Assembly (NCBI GenBank): GCA_944363525.1
Contig: CALVUF010000003.1
Location: forward strand, 106,306 to 170,305
Reading direction: 5' to 3'
DNA length: 64,000 nucleotides
Source: an uncultured Bacilli bacterium
Lineage (GTDB): Bacteria > Bacillota_I > Bacilli_A > RFN20 > CAG-826
In this document: positions 50,868-59,313 of the stretch, piece after piece
Layout of the letters: each line of letters begins with the position of its first letter
How positions within the stretch are numbered: the first letter of the stretch is position 1
Position numbers and translations under genes: made by a program
Notes under the pieces: model-generated
The model's input: only the letters and a program-made list of their open reading frames with translations
What the model was told of the DNA's origin: nothing
The model's database searches: none

Positions 50868-51410
50868 TCAGATCTCGATGGCGTCGCCATAATCGATGCC
50901 GGGCTCAGTCTTACCGATATGGTCGTAGAAAAGGATGCCGCTTAGGTGATCGATCTCGTGCTGCAAAACGATCGCTTCGTAGCCCCTGGCCACGATCTTC
51001 CGTTCTTTTTTGGCTAAATAATCGTAGGCTTTGACGGTGATTTTATAAGCCCGGTACACCTTGCCCGGATGGGGGGTATCGACCGAGAGGCAGCCCTCCC
51101 CGCCGGAAAGGTAGCATTGTCTGACCGAGGAGGCGATGATCTTGGGGTTGACCAATAGATAGGCCAACGGGCTATCTTGATAATCGATATAGACGGCGAT
51201 CATCTTCTTCTTGATACCGATTTGGGGAGCGGCCAGCCCAACGCCTGAACGGACGCTCGGGTGGGCTTTAAGGAATTCCTCGTCTTGGCTCTTTTTCAGG
51301 TAATCGAGCATTTCCTCGAGGATTTGGCCATCCTCTTCCGATAAAGGAAGGCTGACTTCATCGCAGGTTTCGCGGAGTTTGGGGTTGGTGTCTTTGACGA
51401 TTTTGAACAT
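50868..51410 (-). CDS. def: peptide deformylase
   Basis: 180 residues. GVGLAAPQIG (motif 1), EGCLSV (motif 2, Cys ligand) and QHEIDHLSG (motif 3, HExxH) are intact, with a Bacillus-type (type 2) insertion. It removes the formyl group from nascent proteins. The ATG at 51410 gives MFKIVKDTNP; TGCTACAAT ends 8 nt upstream and there is no Shine-Dalgarno. Divergent from ylbF with only 50 bp between starts. Confidence 0.95.
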   Translation of the reverse strand: MFKIVKDTNPKLRETCDEVSLPLSEEDGQILEEMLDYLKKSQDEEFLKAHPSVRSGVGLAAPQIGIKKKMIAVYIDYQDSPLAYLLVNPKIIASSVRQCYLSGGEGCLSVDTPHPGKVYRAYKITVKAYDYLAKKERKIVARGYEAIVLQHEIDHLSGILFYDHIGKTEPGIDYGDAIEI

Positions 51411-51418
51411 ACAAAGCC

Positions 51419-51451
51419 ATTGTAGCACCCTCTTGCCAACTAGGCTAAAAT
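51419..51451. promoter_or_regulatory. divergent leaderless promoters of def and ylbF
   Basis: On the minus strand TGCTACAAT (51427-51419) ends 8 nt before the def ATG. On the plus strand TAAAAT (51446-51451) ends 9 nt before the ylbF-like ATG. The two transcription units share about 50 bp. Confidence 0.65.
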
Positions 51452-51460
51452 CTTGTTGCT

Positions 51461-51799
51461 ATGAACGCTTCGCTTGCCGCCGATCTTAATTGCCTCCGCC
51501 TGGCCTTAGCCGATTCGCCGGCCCTGAAGCGTTTGGAGAAAGCGGACTCACAACTTAACGAAGACCCCACGGCCAAGGCGGCTTATTCCCGTCTGCAATC
51601 ACTTGAGGAAAAGCTTAACCTCAATCCTACTGATTCAGCGGCAATGTCCGAGCTATCGACGGTTAAACAACGATTAGACCAACTTCCCGCCGCCCGGGCC
51701 TATATGGCGGCGTATCTTGAATACTGCGCCCTCATCGATAAGGTCAACGCGACCCTCTTTTTCGGGTCAGGGCTCTTAATGAGGTATAAAGGATGCTGA
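51461..51799 (+). CDS. YlbF/YmcA-family protein
   Basis: 112 residues, all helical, with DSPALKRLEKADSQLNEDPT and LPAARAYMAAYLEYCALIDK matching the Com_YlbF family. In Bacillus these proteins form the Y-complex that directs RNase Y cleavage. It starts without a Shine-Dalgarno and overlaps rsmD by 7 bp. Confidence 0.82.
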   Translation: MNASLAADLNCLRLALADSPALKRLEKADSQLNEDPTAKAAYSRLQSLEEKLNLNPTDSAAMSELSTVKQRLDQLPAARAYMAAYLEYCALIDKVNATLFFGSGLLMRYKGC

Positions 51800-52338
51800 G
51801 GATCATCGGGGGGGAGCACCGTTCCCGGCTTATCCAGACCCCGGAGGAAGGGACGGTCCCGACCAAAAACCGGGTTCGGGAAGCGTGCTTTTCCGCCCTT
51901 GGCCCTTATCTAAACGGGGCCAAGGTCTTGGATTTATTCGCCGGGTCCGGGGCCTTAGCCATCGAGGCCTTATCCCGCGGAGCCAAGGAAGCCGTCTTCG
52001 TCGATCATTCACCTAAGGCGTGCGCCATCATCCGGGATAACCTTAATAGCCTTAAGGAAACCGGCGAGGTCATCAACGCCGATTACCTAAGCGCCTTAGA
52101 AAAACTTAATGGCGCCCATTTTGACCTCGTTTTCCTCGATCCCCCTTATGCCGAGAAAGAGTATTACCAAAAGGCCGTCGATTATCTATTGAGCCACGAT
52201 ATGCTGAACCCATCTTCGGCCGTGGTGGTCGAATACGAAGGGGAATTAGACCTCGATCGGTCGGGTTTCGAATATAGCAAAGACTATCGTTATGGATATA
52301 CCCGCCTCATTATCCTGCGGGAGGCTAAGAAAGCATGA
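51793..52338 (+). CDS. rsmD: 16S rRNA (guanine966-N2)-methyltransferase
   Basis: 181 residues. RIIGGEHRSRLIQTP is the family N-terminus, KVLDLFAGSGALAIEALSRG the SAM site and LVFLDPPYAEKEY the catalytic DPPY. It overlaps coaD by 4 bp, the usual rsmD-coaD pairing. Confidence 0.95.
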   Translation: MLRIIGGEHRSRLIQTPEEGTVPTKNRVREACFSALGPYLNGAKVLDLFAGSGALAIEALSRGAKEAVFVDHSPKACAIIRDNLNSLKETGEVINADYLSALEKLNGAHFDLVFLDPPYAEKEYYQKAVDYLLSHDMLNPSSAVVVEYEGELDLDRSGFEYSKDYRYGYTRLIILREAKKA

Positions 52339-52817
52339 AGAAAGCGATTTATCCGGGATCCTTCGATCCCATCACCAATGGCCACCTCGATATCCTCCGA
52401 AGGGCTAGCAAAGTCTTCGACCATGTGACGATGCTTTTGGCGGTCAACCCGAATAAGAAAAGCGAGTTCACGGTCGAGGAACGTTTGACGATGATGAAAG
52501 AAGCGACCAAAGACATTGAGAACGTCGACGTCGATTTCACCTCCGGCTTAACCGTCGAATACGCTAGGAAAGTGGGGGCTAACCATATCATCCGCGGCTT
52601 ACGGGCGGTTACCGACTTTGAATACGAGTTCCAATTCGCCGCGGCCAATAGCTTCGTCGATTCCAACATCGACATGGTGTTCTTCATGGCCGGGAGCAAG
52701 ACCAGCTTCATCTCCTCCTCGACCATCAACGAACTACATAAAAACGGGGCTGATATCACCCCGCTTGTTCCTTCTTCGGTTATCGAAGCCTATCGGAAGA
52801 AAGATCAGTCGAAGTAA
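52335..52817 (+). CDS. coaD: phosphopantetheine adenylyltransferase
   Basis: 160 residues. KAIYPGSFDPITNGHLDILRR contains the TxGH nucleotide motif, and FISSSTINEL closes the site. It makes dephospho-CoA from 4'-phosphopantetheine. Convergent overlap of 13 bp with the next gene. Confidence 0.97.
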   Translation: MKKAIYPGSFDPITNGHLDILRRASKVFDHVTMLLAVNPNKKSEFTVEERLTMMKEATKDIENVDVDFTSGLTVEYARKVGANHIIRGLRAVTDFEYEFQFAAANSFVDSNIDMVFFMAGSKTSFISSSTINELHKNGADITPLVPSSVIEAYRKKDQSK

Positions 52818-53365
52818 GCGATCGAGGCGTTGAGTTCCGATTCGCCGCGGAGCCCGCTATAAAGCAAGTCGGGATTCTCGAAGGTATCGTAATCCCCGAT
52901 TTTGATGTTCTCGATCTTGACTCCTAAGCGCCGGAGTTCCAATAAGACGAATAACGGCAGATCCAGGAAGTCAACCCCATCGGTCCGCTTGGCAGCGGCT
53001 TGGAAACCATCGTTCAATAATTGCTCGATGACTTTTCTTTCGACCGGGGTATGGGAGAAGGTGAGGCAGGGGCCGATGATGGCGACTAAATCCTCCCCTT
53101 TTAACGAATAGGTCACCAAGGTGGCCCGGAGGTTATCCAATAAGGATTTGGTGTCGATTTCCGTTTTGTCGAGCTTCGCCGCCCCAATGAGTTTGCCCTT
53201 AACCCCGAAGAAGAGGGGGACCTCGTCATGGGAGAGGATAGTGAGTTTGGTCTCGGTGTCGGCGGTCGCGTAGTAGGAATCGACGACCTTCTCGATGTCT
53301 TTCTGCCCGGATTTGGTCGCGGTCAGGCAGTGGAGGGAGCCGCAGGTGAGTTCGATGTTTTTCAT
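52805..53365 (-). CDS. YfiH/PgeF-family (laccase-domain) protein lacking metal ligands
   Basis: 186 residues against about 240-280 for the family. The C-terminal half aligns with YfiH: IIGPCLTFSH, DGVDFLDLPLFVLLELRRLG, VKIENIKIGDYDTFENPDLL, YSGLRGESE. In the N-terminal half the family's TADCxPxL and AAHAGWRG boxes, which hold the Cys and His ligands, appear as TADTETKLTIL and AAKLDKTEI, so both ligands are gone. It may be a non-catalytic homologue or a decaying gene that still has a good reading frame. -10 box ends 9 nt before the ATG. Confidence 0.65.
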   Translation of the reverse strand: MKNIELTCGSLHCLTATKSGQKDIEKVVDSYYATADTETKLTILSHDEVPLFFGVKGKLIGAAKLDKTEIDTKSLLDNLRATLVTYSLKGEDLVAIIGPCLTFSHTPVERKVIEQLLNDGFQAAAKRTDGVDFLDLPLFVLLELRRLGVKIENIKIGDYDTFENPDLLYSGLRGESELNASIAYFD

Positions 53366-53408
53366 ATCCTATTTATAATAAGGCAATAGTAGGGGAAGAG
53401 GCAAAACG

Positions 53409-53428
53409 AAAAGGGCCCGCAGGCCCTT
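53409..53428 (-). terminator. terminator after the thioredoxin-like gene
   Basis: AAGGGCC / GGCCCTT stem followed on the minus strand by TTCGTTTTG. Confidence 0.85.
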
Positions 53429-53433
53429 ATTCA

Positions 53434-54333
53434 TTAACGGACGTAGTCGTCGGAGAAGGCGTTGGTCGAGTCGGCGTCGGTGTGGTTCCACATGTCGAGC
53501 AGGAGGTCGGCCTTGGCGTTCTTGTCGTTGCCGGTGACCCCGAAGAGGACCTCGCTCACGCCGGGGCGGGAGTTGCGGAGGTTGAAGGCTTCCTCCGAGA
53601 AGTCGACTAAGAGGACCGTCGGCACCGAGAAGTTGGTGGTGTCGGCGTTGGTGAAGTTCTCGTAATCGGCTTCGCCGACCGAGGCGTTGATCTTATAGGG
53701 GGCCTCATCCATCAACCGGCCGCCGGCTTCGGAGAAGAAGTCGTTGTCGGAGAATTTGTTGAGGTAACGGTTGAAGGCCTTTTGGTCGACCTCAAGGTCA
53801 TAGTCATCGTCGTTGGTCGAGGACTCGTCGGCGAAGATGGTGTACATCTTGAAATCGCGGCCGTCGCTCGGGGCGTAGCTGCCCTTCCAGTTGTTCTGGA
53901 GGGTCTCGAAGCCCGGCTTGACGGCGTCGCAGTTGGCGCAGTTGTCGCCCTGGACGTAGACGAGGAAGAACTTCTCGCCGTATTTCGCGATCGGGTTGTC
54001 CTCCGACGCGTTCATGGCCGCGCTATAGGAGGCGTAGTCGTCGTATTGGTCATCGAAGTTCGACCAGTCGTTGATGGCTTTGGTGATCTCGTCGGCTTTG
54101 GTGTTGAACTCGTCGATGTTTTCATTCTCGCCTTCGAGGGTCAGCTGGTACTCGGCGAAGTAACGGGAAGCCGAGCCTAAGCCCCAGGACTCGACCCAGC
54201 CGGTGATCTTCGGGATCGAGAAGATGACGGCGAAGATGGCGCCGACGATGAGTAACGGCTGGACCCAGGCGGTTTCCTTAATCCACCGCCATAGCTTCGT
54301 GAAGAATCCGCCGATTGCTTTCAGAATATTCAT
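53434..54333 (-). CDS. membrane-anchored thioredoxin-like protein
   Basis: 299 residues. One transmembrane helix (residues 23-43) then an extracytoplasmic, Asp/Glu-rich domain with FFLVYVQGDNCANCDAVKP, a CxxC pair at Cys132/Cys135 in a thioredoxin-like strand-CxxC-helix setting, and a cis-Pro candidate SVPTVLLVDF near residue 255. Probably a thiol-disulfide exchange protein at the cell surface. The frame extends 35 codons upstream, but GGAGG stands 6 nt before the ATG at 54333. Confidence 0.8.
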   Translation of the reverse strand: MNILKAIGGFFTKLWRWIKETAWVQPLLIVGAIFAVIFSIPKITGWVESWGLGSASRYFAEYQLTLEGENENIDEFNTKADEITKAINDWSNFDDQYDDYASYSAAMNASEDNPIAKYGEKFFLVYVQGDNCANCDAVKPGFETLQNNWKGSYAPSDGRDFKMYTIFADESSTNDDDYDLEVDQKAFNRYLNKFSDNDFFSEAGGRLMDEAPYKINASVGEADYENFTNADTTNFSVPTVLLVDFSEEAFNLRNSRPGVSEVLFGVTGNDKNAKADLLLDMWNHTDADSTNAFSDDYVR

Positions 54334-54482
54334 TGATTGCCTCCGGAAAAGGGCCTGTTTATTACTAAACAGCGGGTAAATGATACCATCGGGCAAGTAG
54401 TGTCGCAACAAAGAAATCATCGTTTTCAGAAACCCCAATTTTCCCTATATTTTCCGGCTTTATCTCCCTATAATGGCGGCGA

Positions 54483-55532
54483 ATGAAAAGACGGACCGTT
54501 AAGTCGCGGGTCAGCGATTACCTATATGACCACCACGCGGTGAAGGAAACGCTCAACTGGACCTACGCCCTTTTCCTTTGCACCATATCCGCCATCGTCT
54601 TCACCATCGGCTATAAATTCTTCCTCGTTCCCCGGGACGTCATCGCCGAGGCCGACCATTTCCGGCTCGTCTCCGGCGGGGCCTCGGGCGTTTCCCAAAC
54701 CATCATCATGGCCTTGGAGTTGATCCCCGGCTCGTTTGCCACTTTAGTTGAGAACAACGAGGATTTCGTCTATTCGATCCTCTATTTCCTAGTCAATGTC
54801 CCGATCATCGTCTTGGCTTGGTTTGGGATTGGCAAGCGGTTCACCATCATCACCCTCATCAACATCGTCGAGATCTCTTTGTTCACCAACCTTTTCTCGA
54901 CCGAATGGTTCGAGGACTATATCGTCGGGCCGGTGTCGTTGTTCGTCTCCAATTATGGCGGCGGGATGATCTCCCGAGCCATCTTCGCCGGGGTCTGCAC
55001 CGGGCTATCGAGCGCCTTGACCTTCAAGATCGACGCCTCGAGCGGCGGCATCGACGTCATCTCCTATTACATCGCCCTTAAGAAGTCGACTTTGGCTGGC
55101 AAATACGGGGTCTACCTCAATGGCTGCATCCTTATCGTCTATTCCTTGCTGGCCGCGACGAAGATGGGGTGGGGCAGCCTGCAGGGGATGGAAGTCATGT
55201 CTTGCGCCCTCTTCTCCATCATTTACCTGATCGTCACCATGGTCGTCATCGACATGATCAATTTGCGGAATAAGAAGATGAAGATCGAGGTCGTGACCGA
55301 TAAGCCAGAATTAGTCCAGGTTTTGATGGCCAATATCCCTCATGGGGCGACCATCATCCATGGCGAAGGGGCTTTCTCTGGAAGGCCGAAGACCATCATC
55401 GAGATGGTCATCTCTTCTTATGAGGTCAATCAGACCGTGAAAGTCATCCGCGAGACCGATCCCTCGACCTTCGTGCAGGTCACTGAGCTCAAACAAGTCT
55501 ACGGCCATTTCTACATTAAGCCGATCAAATAA
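54483..55532 (+). CDS. YitT-family membrane protein (DUF161 + DUF2179)
   Basis: 349 residues. The N-terminal region has five to six membrane helices with SGGASGVSQTI and the repeat-like KIDASSGGIDVISYYI (family motifs), followed by a cytosolic DUF2179 domain (HGATIIHGEGAFSGRPKTII). Substrate unknown; family members are linked to ion or metabolite transport. TATAAT ends 8 nt before the ATG without a Shine-Dalgarno. Confidence 0.92.
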   Translation: MKRRTVKSRVSDYLYDHHAVKETLNWTYALFLCTISAIVFTIGYKFFLVPRDVIAEADHFRLVSGGASGVSQTIIMALELIPGSFATLVENNEDFVYSILYFLVNVPIIVLAWFGIGKRFTIITLINIVEISLFTNLFSTEWFEDYIVGPVSLFVSNYGGGMISRAIFAGVCTGLSSALTFKIDASSGGIDVISYYIALKKSTLAGKYGVYLNGCILIVYSLLAATKMGWGSLQGMEVMSCALFSIIYLIVTMVVIDMINLRNKKMKIEVVTDKPELVQVLMANIPHGATIIHGEGAFSGRPKTIIEMVISSYEVNQTVKVIRETDPSTFVQVTELKQVYGHFYIKPIK

Positions 55533-55538
55533 AAGAAA

Positions 55539-55557
55539 ACGAGCCGTCATGGCTCGT
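55539..55557. terminator. bidirectional terminator between yitT and tRNA-Ser(CGA)
   Basis: ACGAGCC / GGCTCGT stem, 5-nt loop; followed by TTTTCTTTT on the minus strand and TGCTTTC on the plus strand. Confidence 0.85.
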
Positions 55558-55567
55558 TGCTTTCTAC

Positions 55568-55659
55568 TGGCGGAGAAGCGGGGATTCGAACCCCGGCTGG
55601 AGCAGGGCCCCACTATCAGTTTTCGAAACTGACCCCTTCAACCGCTTGGGTACTTCTCC
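55568..55659 (-). tRNA. tRNA-Ser (anticodon CGA)
   Basis: 92 nt class II tRNA with encoded CCA, acceptor GGAGAAG / CTTCTCC, G73, anticodon loop TTCGAAA. Confidence 0.95.
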
Positions 55660-55672
55660 AAGTAGCGCGCAT

Positions 55673-55701
55673 ATCTTATCACCCTGTCTCCCTAAGGGCA
55701 A
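55673..55701 (-). promoter_or_regulatory. promoter of tRNA-Ser(CGA)
   Basis: TTGCCC (55701-55696), 17 bp, TAAGAT (55678-55673), 13 nt before the tRNA. Confidence 0.65.
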
Positions 55702-55862
55702 TGGGAAAAATGGCCCTTTTATCCCGCTAAATCAAAAGGAACGCAAATCGAGGTCGAATCACGCAAAACCCGGTTATCTTTCTTTCTTTTGGCGGGACTG
55801 GTTTTCCTTCATCCTCATTGAGGATGCCAATTATCCCCGCTTTGTGCTATCCTTCTCCCGCT

Positions 55863-57638
55863 ATGTGGGAACAGATCATCGCCTTCATACGCGACCACCT
55901 CGCCGCCATTTGCCTCTTCGCTCTCCTAGGGGCCCTCTTTTTGGGGCTGGTCATTTCCTTCATCGTCTTCGAGGTCAAGGAGTCGGCCTACCGGGCGAAG
56001 ATGAAGGACATGAAGAACGCGGTCGCCATCTATATCCTCGACATCGCCCATAACAACGTCACCATGTTCCAATCGAGCGATCTTTCCGACGTCTCCCATT
56101 TCGCCTTAGGCAACTTCTATTCCCAGTTCAACCGGGAGGAACAGGGGAAGGTCAGCGATTGGATCAACTCGCTGATTGAGAAGGATTCCGATGCTCCTGA
56201 TTTCCTTGAGACCGAAGCCCAGAACGATGCCTCCTCAACCAGGAAGCAGTATTACTATCTCCTCCAAGTCGACCACGTCGATCAGAAGAAGCAGCTCATC
56301 CACCTCCAACGGCATAAGATCCGTTACCTGGTCCCGAAAAATTCCCCGGCTGGGTTCAAGGGGCTTTCCTCCTCCAAAGACGTGCTGGCGGCTTTGAACA
56401 ATTGCAAACAACGGGGCTTCACCGCCTGCTTCCGGTTCCAATATCGGAAGCTCTCCGACAAAGACAAACCGATCGAACCGCTTATCTTCGGCTATATCAA
56501 ACGCATCCTTTATGGCTTAAGCGAAGGAAGGCGTTATTTATTGGAGGCCTCGGGTAACGAACTCTTGGTCATCGATTTGAAGAACTCGGCCAAAACCAAC
56601 GCCATGTATTTCATCAAATCGGCTTTGAACGCCATCAACCGTTATTTGTCCCTCAAAGGCTATCTATCGAAGATCGATACCCGGGTCGGCTTAGTCGGCC
56701 ACCAGTATTTCAACGAAGGGGCTCCCTCCGATGACCCGGAGGCCAAAGCCGGGGGCGAGGCCATCCTCGATTACGCCATGAAGACGGCCCAGATCGCCTT
56801 CGAGGATCAAAAGACCATTTTGGTCTACGATAAGCGGCGCCGCTCATTCAATCCACTGAAGGATATGGCCTACCGGACCGAGGTTGAGCGGATCATCTCC
56901 GATAAGCGGCTCAAATACGAATTCCGCCCGGTCTACGCGGTGAAAAAGGGGAAAGTCATTGGGTATTTAACCAAAGCCACCCCGGTCGATACCTATTTCG
57001 ATTCCTTAGAGGAATTAAAAGAATATGCCATGCGGACCGATGATTTAGGCCATCTATTCTCAACTATCGCCCGGAATACGATGCCCTTATTCGTCAATCA
57101 GCGTTCCGATGAGTCGCAGGCTCTCTTCTTCCCGGTCAAGACGATTGAGCGGCCCTATATGCTCACCACCTTCGCCAAGATGCCGAAGGCCAAGAACTCC
57201 CACATCGTCTTCTTGTTCAACGAAGCCGACGTCAAGGCGACCTTCGATCCCTCCCATCCCCAGAACGTCAATGACGACATGAACGCCATCCGGGCCAAGG
57301 GATACCATGTGGCCTTAGAGTTAAATGACGGGGAACTCGGCCTCCCGACCTCGGTCTATGACGCCTATGACTTCTTCGTCTGCGACTTCAACTTCGCCGG
57401 GGCGGCCAAGGCGATGGATGCCTTGGTCAGAAGCCAACTCCACGTCATGGTTGAGAAGCTGCTCCATTACAATAAGCCGATCATCGCCAATGACATCGAG
57501 GGCTGGCCTTCGGTTGAGTTACTGGTCCGAAGCGGCCTCTCCTACATCTCGGCCGAATGCTTCGCCCCCTATTCGGAGATGATTCAGCCGATCGCGACCA
57601 AGTCGAGCAAACGGATTGCCGATTATCTGATCAAATAA
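55863..57638 (+). CDS. membrane protein with degenerate GGDEF and EAL domains
   Basis: 591 residues. One N-terminal membrane helix (residues 15-37), a linker, then a GGDEF-like fold (about residues 190-320) that has no GG(D/E)EF motif, and an EAL-like fold (about 335-590). In the latter, YEFRPVYAVKKGKVIGYLTK is the first strand pair, but the EAL triad position reads YLTKAT, and the last block GLSYISAECFAPYSEM mimics the usual GVDYIQGYxxxxP. So both catalytic sites are lost; a nucleotide sensor or scaffold role is inferred. TGCTATCCT ends 9 nt before the ATG. proS follows 29 bp later. Confidence 0.7.
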   Translation: MWEQIIAFIRDHLAAICLFALLGALFLGLVISFIVFEVKESAYRAKMKDMKNAVAIYILDIAHNNVTMFQSSDLSDVSHFALGNFYSQFNREEQGKVSDWINSLIEKDSDAPDFLETEAQNDASSTRKQYYYLLQVDHVDQKKQLIHLQRHKIRYLVPKNSPAGFKGLSSSKDVLAALNNCKQRGFTACFRFQYRKLSDKDKPIEPLIFGYIKRILYGLSEGRRYLLEASGNELLVIDLKNSAKTNAMYFIKSALNAINRYLSLKGYLSKIDTRVGLVGHQYFNEGAPSDDPEAKAGGEAILDYAMKTAQIAFEDQKTILVYDKRRRSFNPLKDMAYRTEVERIISDKRLKYEFRPVYAVKKGKVIGYLTKATPVDTYFDSLEELKEYAMRTDDLGHLFSTIARNTMPLFVNQRSDESQALFFPVKTIERPYMLTTFAKMPKAKNSHIVFLFNEADVKATFDPSHPQNVNDDMNAIRAKGYHVALELNDGELGLPTSVYDAYDFFVCDFNFAGAAKAMDALVRSQLHVMVEKLLHYNKPIIANDIEGWPSVELLVRSGLSYISAECFAPYSEMIQPIATKSSKRIADYLIK

Positions 57639-57667
57639 GCGTATATTAAGCGCGTTAGAGGTTATTT

Positions 57668-59107
57668 ATGGGAAAACAAGCGAACAAGAACGACGCCATC
57701 ACCAGCCGGGACGAGAACTTCGCCCAGTGGTATACCGACGTGTGCAAAAAAGCCGAGATGATGGATTATTCCTCGGTTAAGGGGTTCATCGATTACCTCC
57801 CTTATTCCTATGCCATCTGGGAGGAGATCCAAGCCTATCTTAATAAGCGCTTCAAGGAGAATGGCTCCTCCAATGTCTATCTCCCGATGATCATCCCCTC
57901 CTCCTTATTCAATAAGGAAAAGGACCATATCGAGGGGTTCGCCCCCGAGACCTTGGTCGCCACCATTGGCGGCGGGGAGAAACTGGCCGATCCGCTGATC
58001 ATCCGGCCGACCTCGGAAGTCCTTTTCTCTGATATGTACAAACGGCTCGTCTCCTCCTATCGCGACTTGCCGAAGATCTATAACCAGTGGTGCTCGGTCG
58101 TCCGTTGGGAAAAGACCACCCGCCCGTTCCTCCGGGGGGCCGAATTCCTTTGGCAGGAAGGGCATTGCCTTTTCGAGACCGAGGCGGAAGCCTGGAACAA
58201 CGCCAAGAACATGCTTAAGGTCTACGATGACCTCGGCAAGGACTTATTGGCCATCCCCTTCGTCAAAGGGATCAAGACCGACCATGAGAAATTCGCCGGG
58301 GCGGTCGCGACCTATACCATCGAGGCCTTGATGCACGACGGGAAGGCCCTCCAATCGGGGACCACCCATTATTTGGGGCAGGGGTTCGCCGATGCCTTCG
58401 GAATCCATTTCCTTGGGCGAAACAATAAACTCGAGACCCCCCATCAGACCAGCTGGGGCGTCTCGACCCGGCTAATCGGGGCCATCATCATGGTCCATGG
58501 CGATGACAACGGGTTGGTGCTGCCGCCTCGGGTCGCCCCGATCCAAGTCGTCATCGTCCCGATCCGCCAGGATGCCGAGGGTATTCTCGATAAGTGCCAC
58601 GAGATCCAAGCCACCTTGGAGAAGATGGGGATCCGGACCAAACTCGATGATTCCGACCATACCCCGGGCTGGAAGTTCGCCGAATGGGAGATGAAGGGGG
58701 TTCCGCTGCGGTTAGAGTTAGGGCCGCGCGATTTAGCCGCCGGGACCATCTGCCTCACCAAACGGGTCAACGGGGAGAAGAAAGTCGCCTCGATTGAGGA
58801 GATCGAGAAGGAGATCCCCTCCTTATTGGATGAGATCCATAACGATATGTATCAGAAGGCCCTCGCCTTCCTTAACGCCCATATCAAGGAAGCCCATGAC
58901 ATCGAGGAACTAAAAGCCATCCTTAACGAAGGGGGCTATGCCAAAGTCAATTGGTGCGGCGATGAGGAGTGCGAGCTAAAGATCAAAGAACTGACCCAGG
59001 GGGGCACCGCTCGGTGCGTCCTCGAGGGGGAAGACCCCTTCGCGCCCATTTGCCCGGTCTGCGGCAAGAAGGCGAGCAAGGTCGTCTATTTCGCCAAGGC
59101 TTATTAA
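57668..59107 (+). CDS. proS: prolyl-tRNA synthetase, archaeal/eukaryotic (ProS-type 3) form
   Basis: 479-residue class II synthetase. Motif 1 region KGFIDYLPYSYAIWEEI, motif 2 QWCSVVRWEKTTRPFLRGAEFLW, motif 3 region GLVLPPRVAPIQVVIVPI, then the anticodon domain and the C-terminal zinc domain with WCGDEECE and CPVCGKK, ending in the terminal Tyr. This short form without the bacterial editing insertion is the one seen in mycoplasmas and Deinococcus. GAGG precedes the ATG, with a TATATT box upstream. Confidence 0.95.
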   Translation: MGKQANKNDAITSRDENFAQWYTDVCKKAEMMDYSSVKGFIDYLPYSYAIWEEIQAYLNKRFKENGSSNVYLPMIIPSSLFNKEKDHIEGFAPETLVATIGGGEKLADPLIIRPTSEVLFSDMYKRLVSSYRDLPKIYNQWCSVVRWEKTTRPFLRGAEFLWQEGHCLFETEAEAWNNAKNMLKVYDDLGKDLLAIPFVKGIKTDHEKFAGAVATYTIEALMHDGKALQSGTTHYLGQGFADAFGIHFLGRNNKLETPHQTSWGVSTRLIGAIIMVHGDDNGLVLPPRVAPIQVVIVPIRQDAEGILDKCHEIQATLEKMGIRTKLDDSDHTPGWKFAEWEMKGVPLRLELGPRDLAAGTICLTKRVNGEKKVASIEEIEKEIPSLLDEIHNDMYQKALAFLNAHIKEAHDIEELKAILNEGGYAKVNWCGDEECELKIKELTQGGTARCVLEGEDPFAPICPVCGKKASKVVYFAKAY

Positions 59108-59112
59108 TTCCT

Positions 59113-59141
59113 TTGGTAGATTCCGGCTAATGTTGTATTAT
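59113..59141 (+). promoter_or_regulatory. promoter of tRNA-Ser(GCU)
   Basis: TTGGTA (59113-59118), 17 bp, TATTAT (59136-59141). Confidence 0.75.
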
Positions 59142-59151
59142 TAGCCGGCAC

Positions 59152-59244
59152 GGAGGCGTACCCAAGAGGCCGAAGGGGGCAGGTTGCTAACCTGTTAGGT
59201 CGGGTTTACCCGGCGCTCGGGTTCAAATCCCGACGCCTCCGCCA
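59152..59244 (+). tRNA. tRNA-Ser (anticodon GCU)
   Basis: 93 nt class II tRNA with encoded CCA, acceptor GGAGGCG / CGCCTCC, G73, anticodon loop TTGCTAA. Confidence 0.96.
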
Positions 59245-59260
59245 TTCCGTTTAGATACTA

Positions 59261-59286
59261 GCGATCCTCTCGGGGGTCGCTTTTTT
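59261..59286 (+). terminator. terminator of tRNA-Ser(GCU)
   Basis: GCGATCC / GGGGTCGC stem followed by TTTTTT. Confidence 0.9.
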
Positions 59287-59313
59287 CGTTCCGATCCGTG
59301 CTATCCTTTGACT

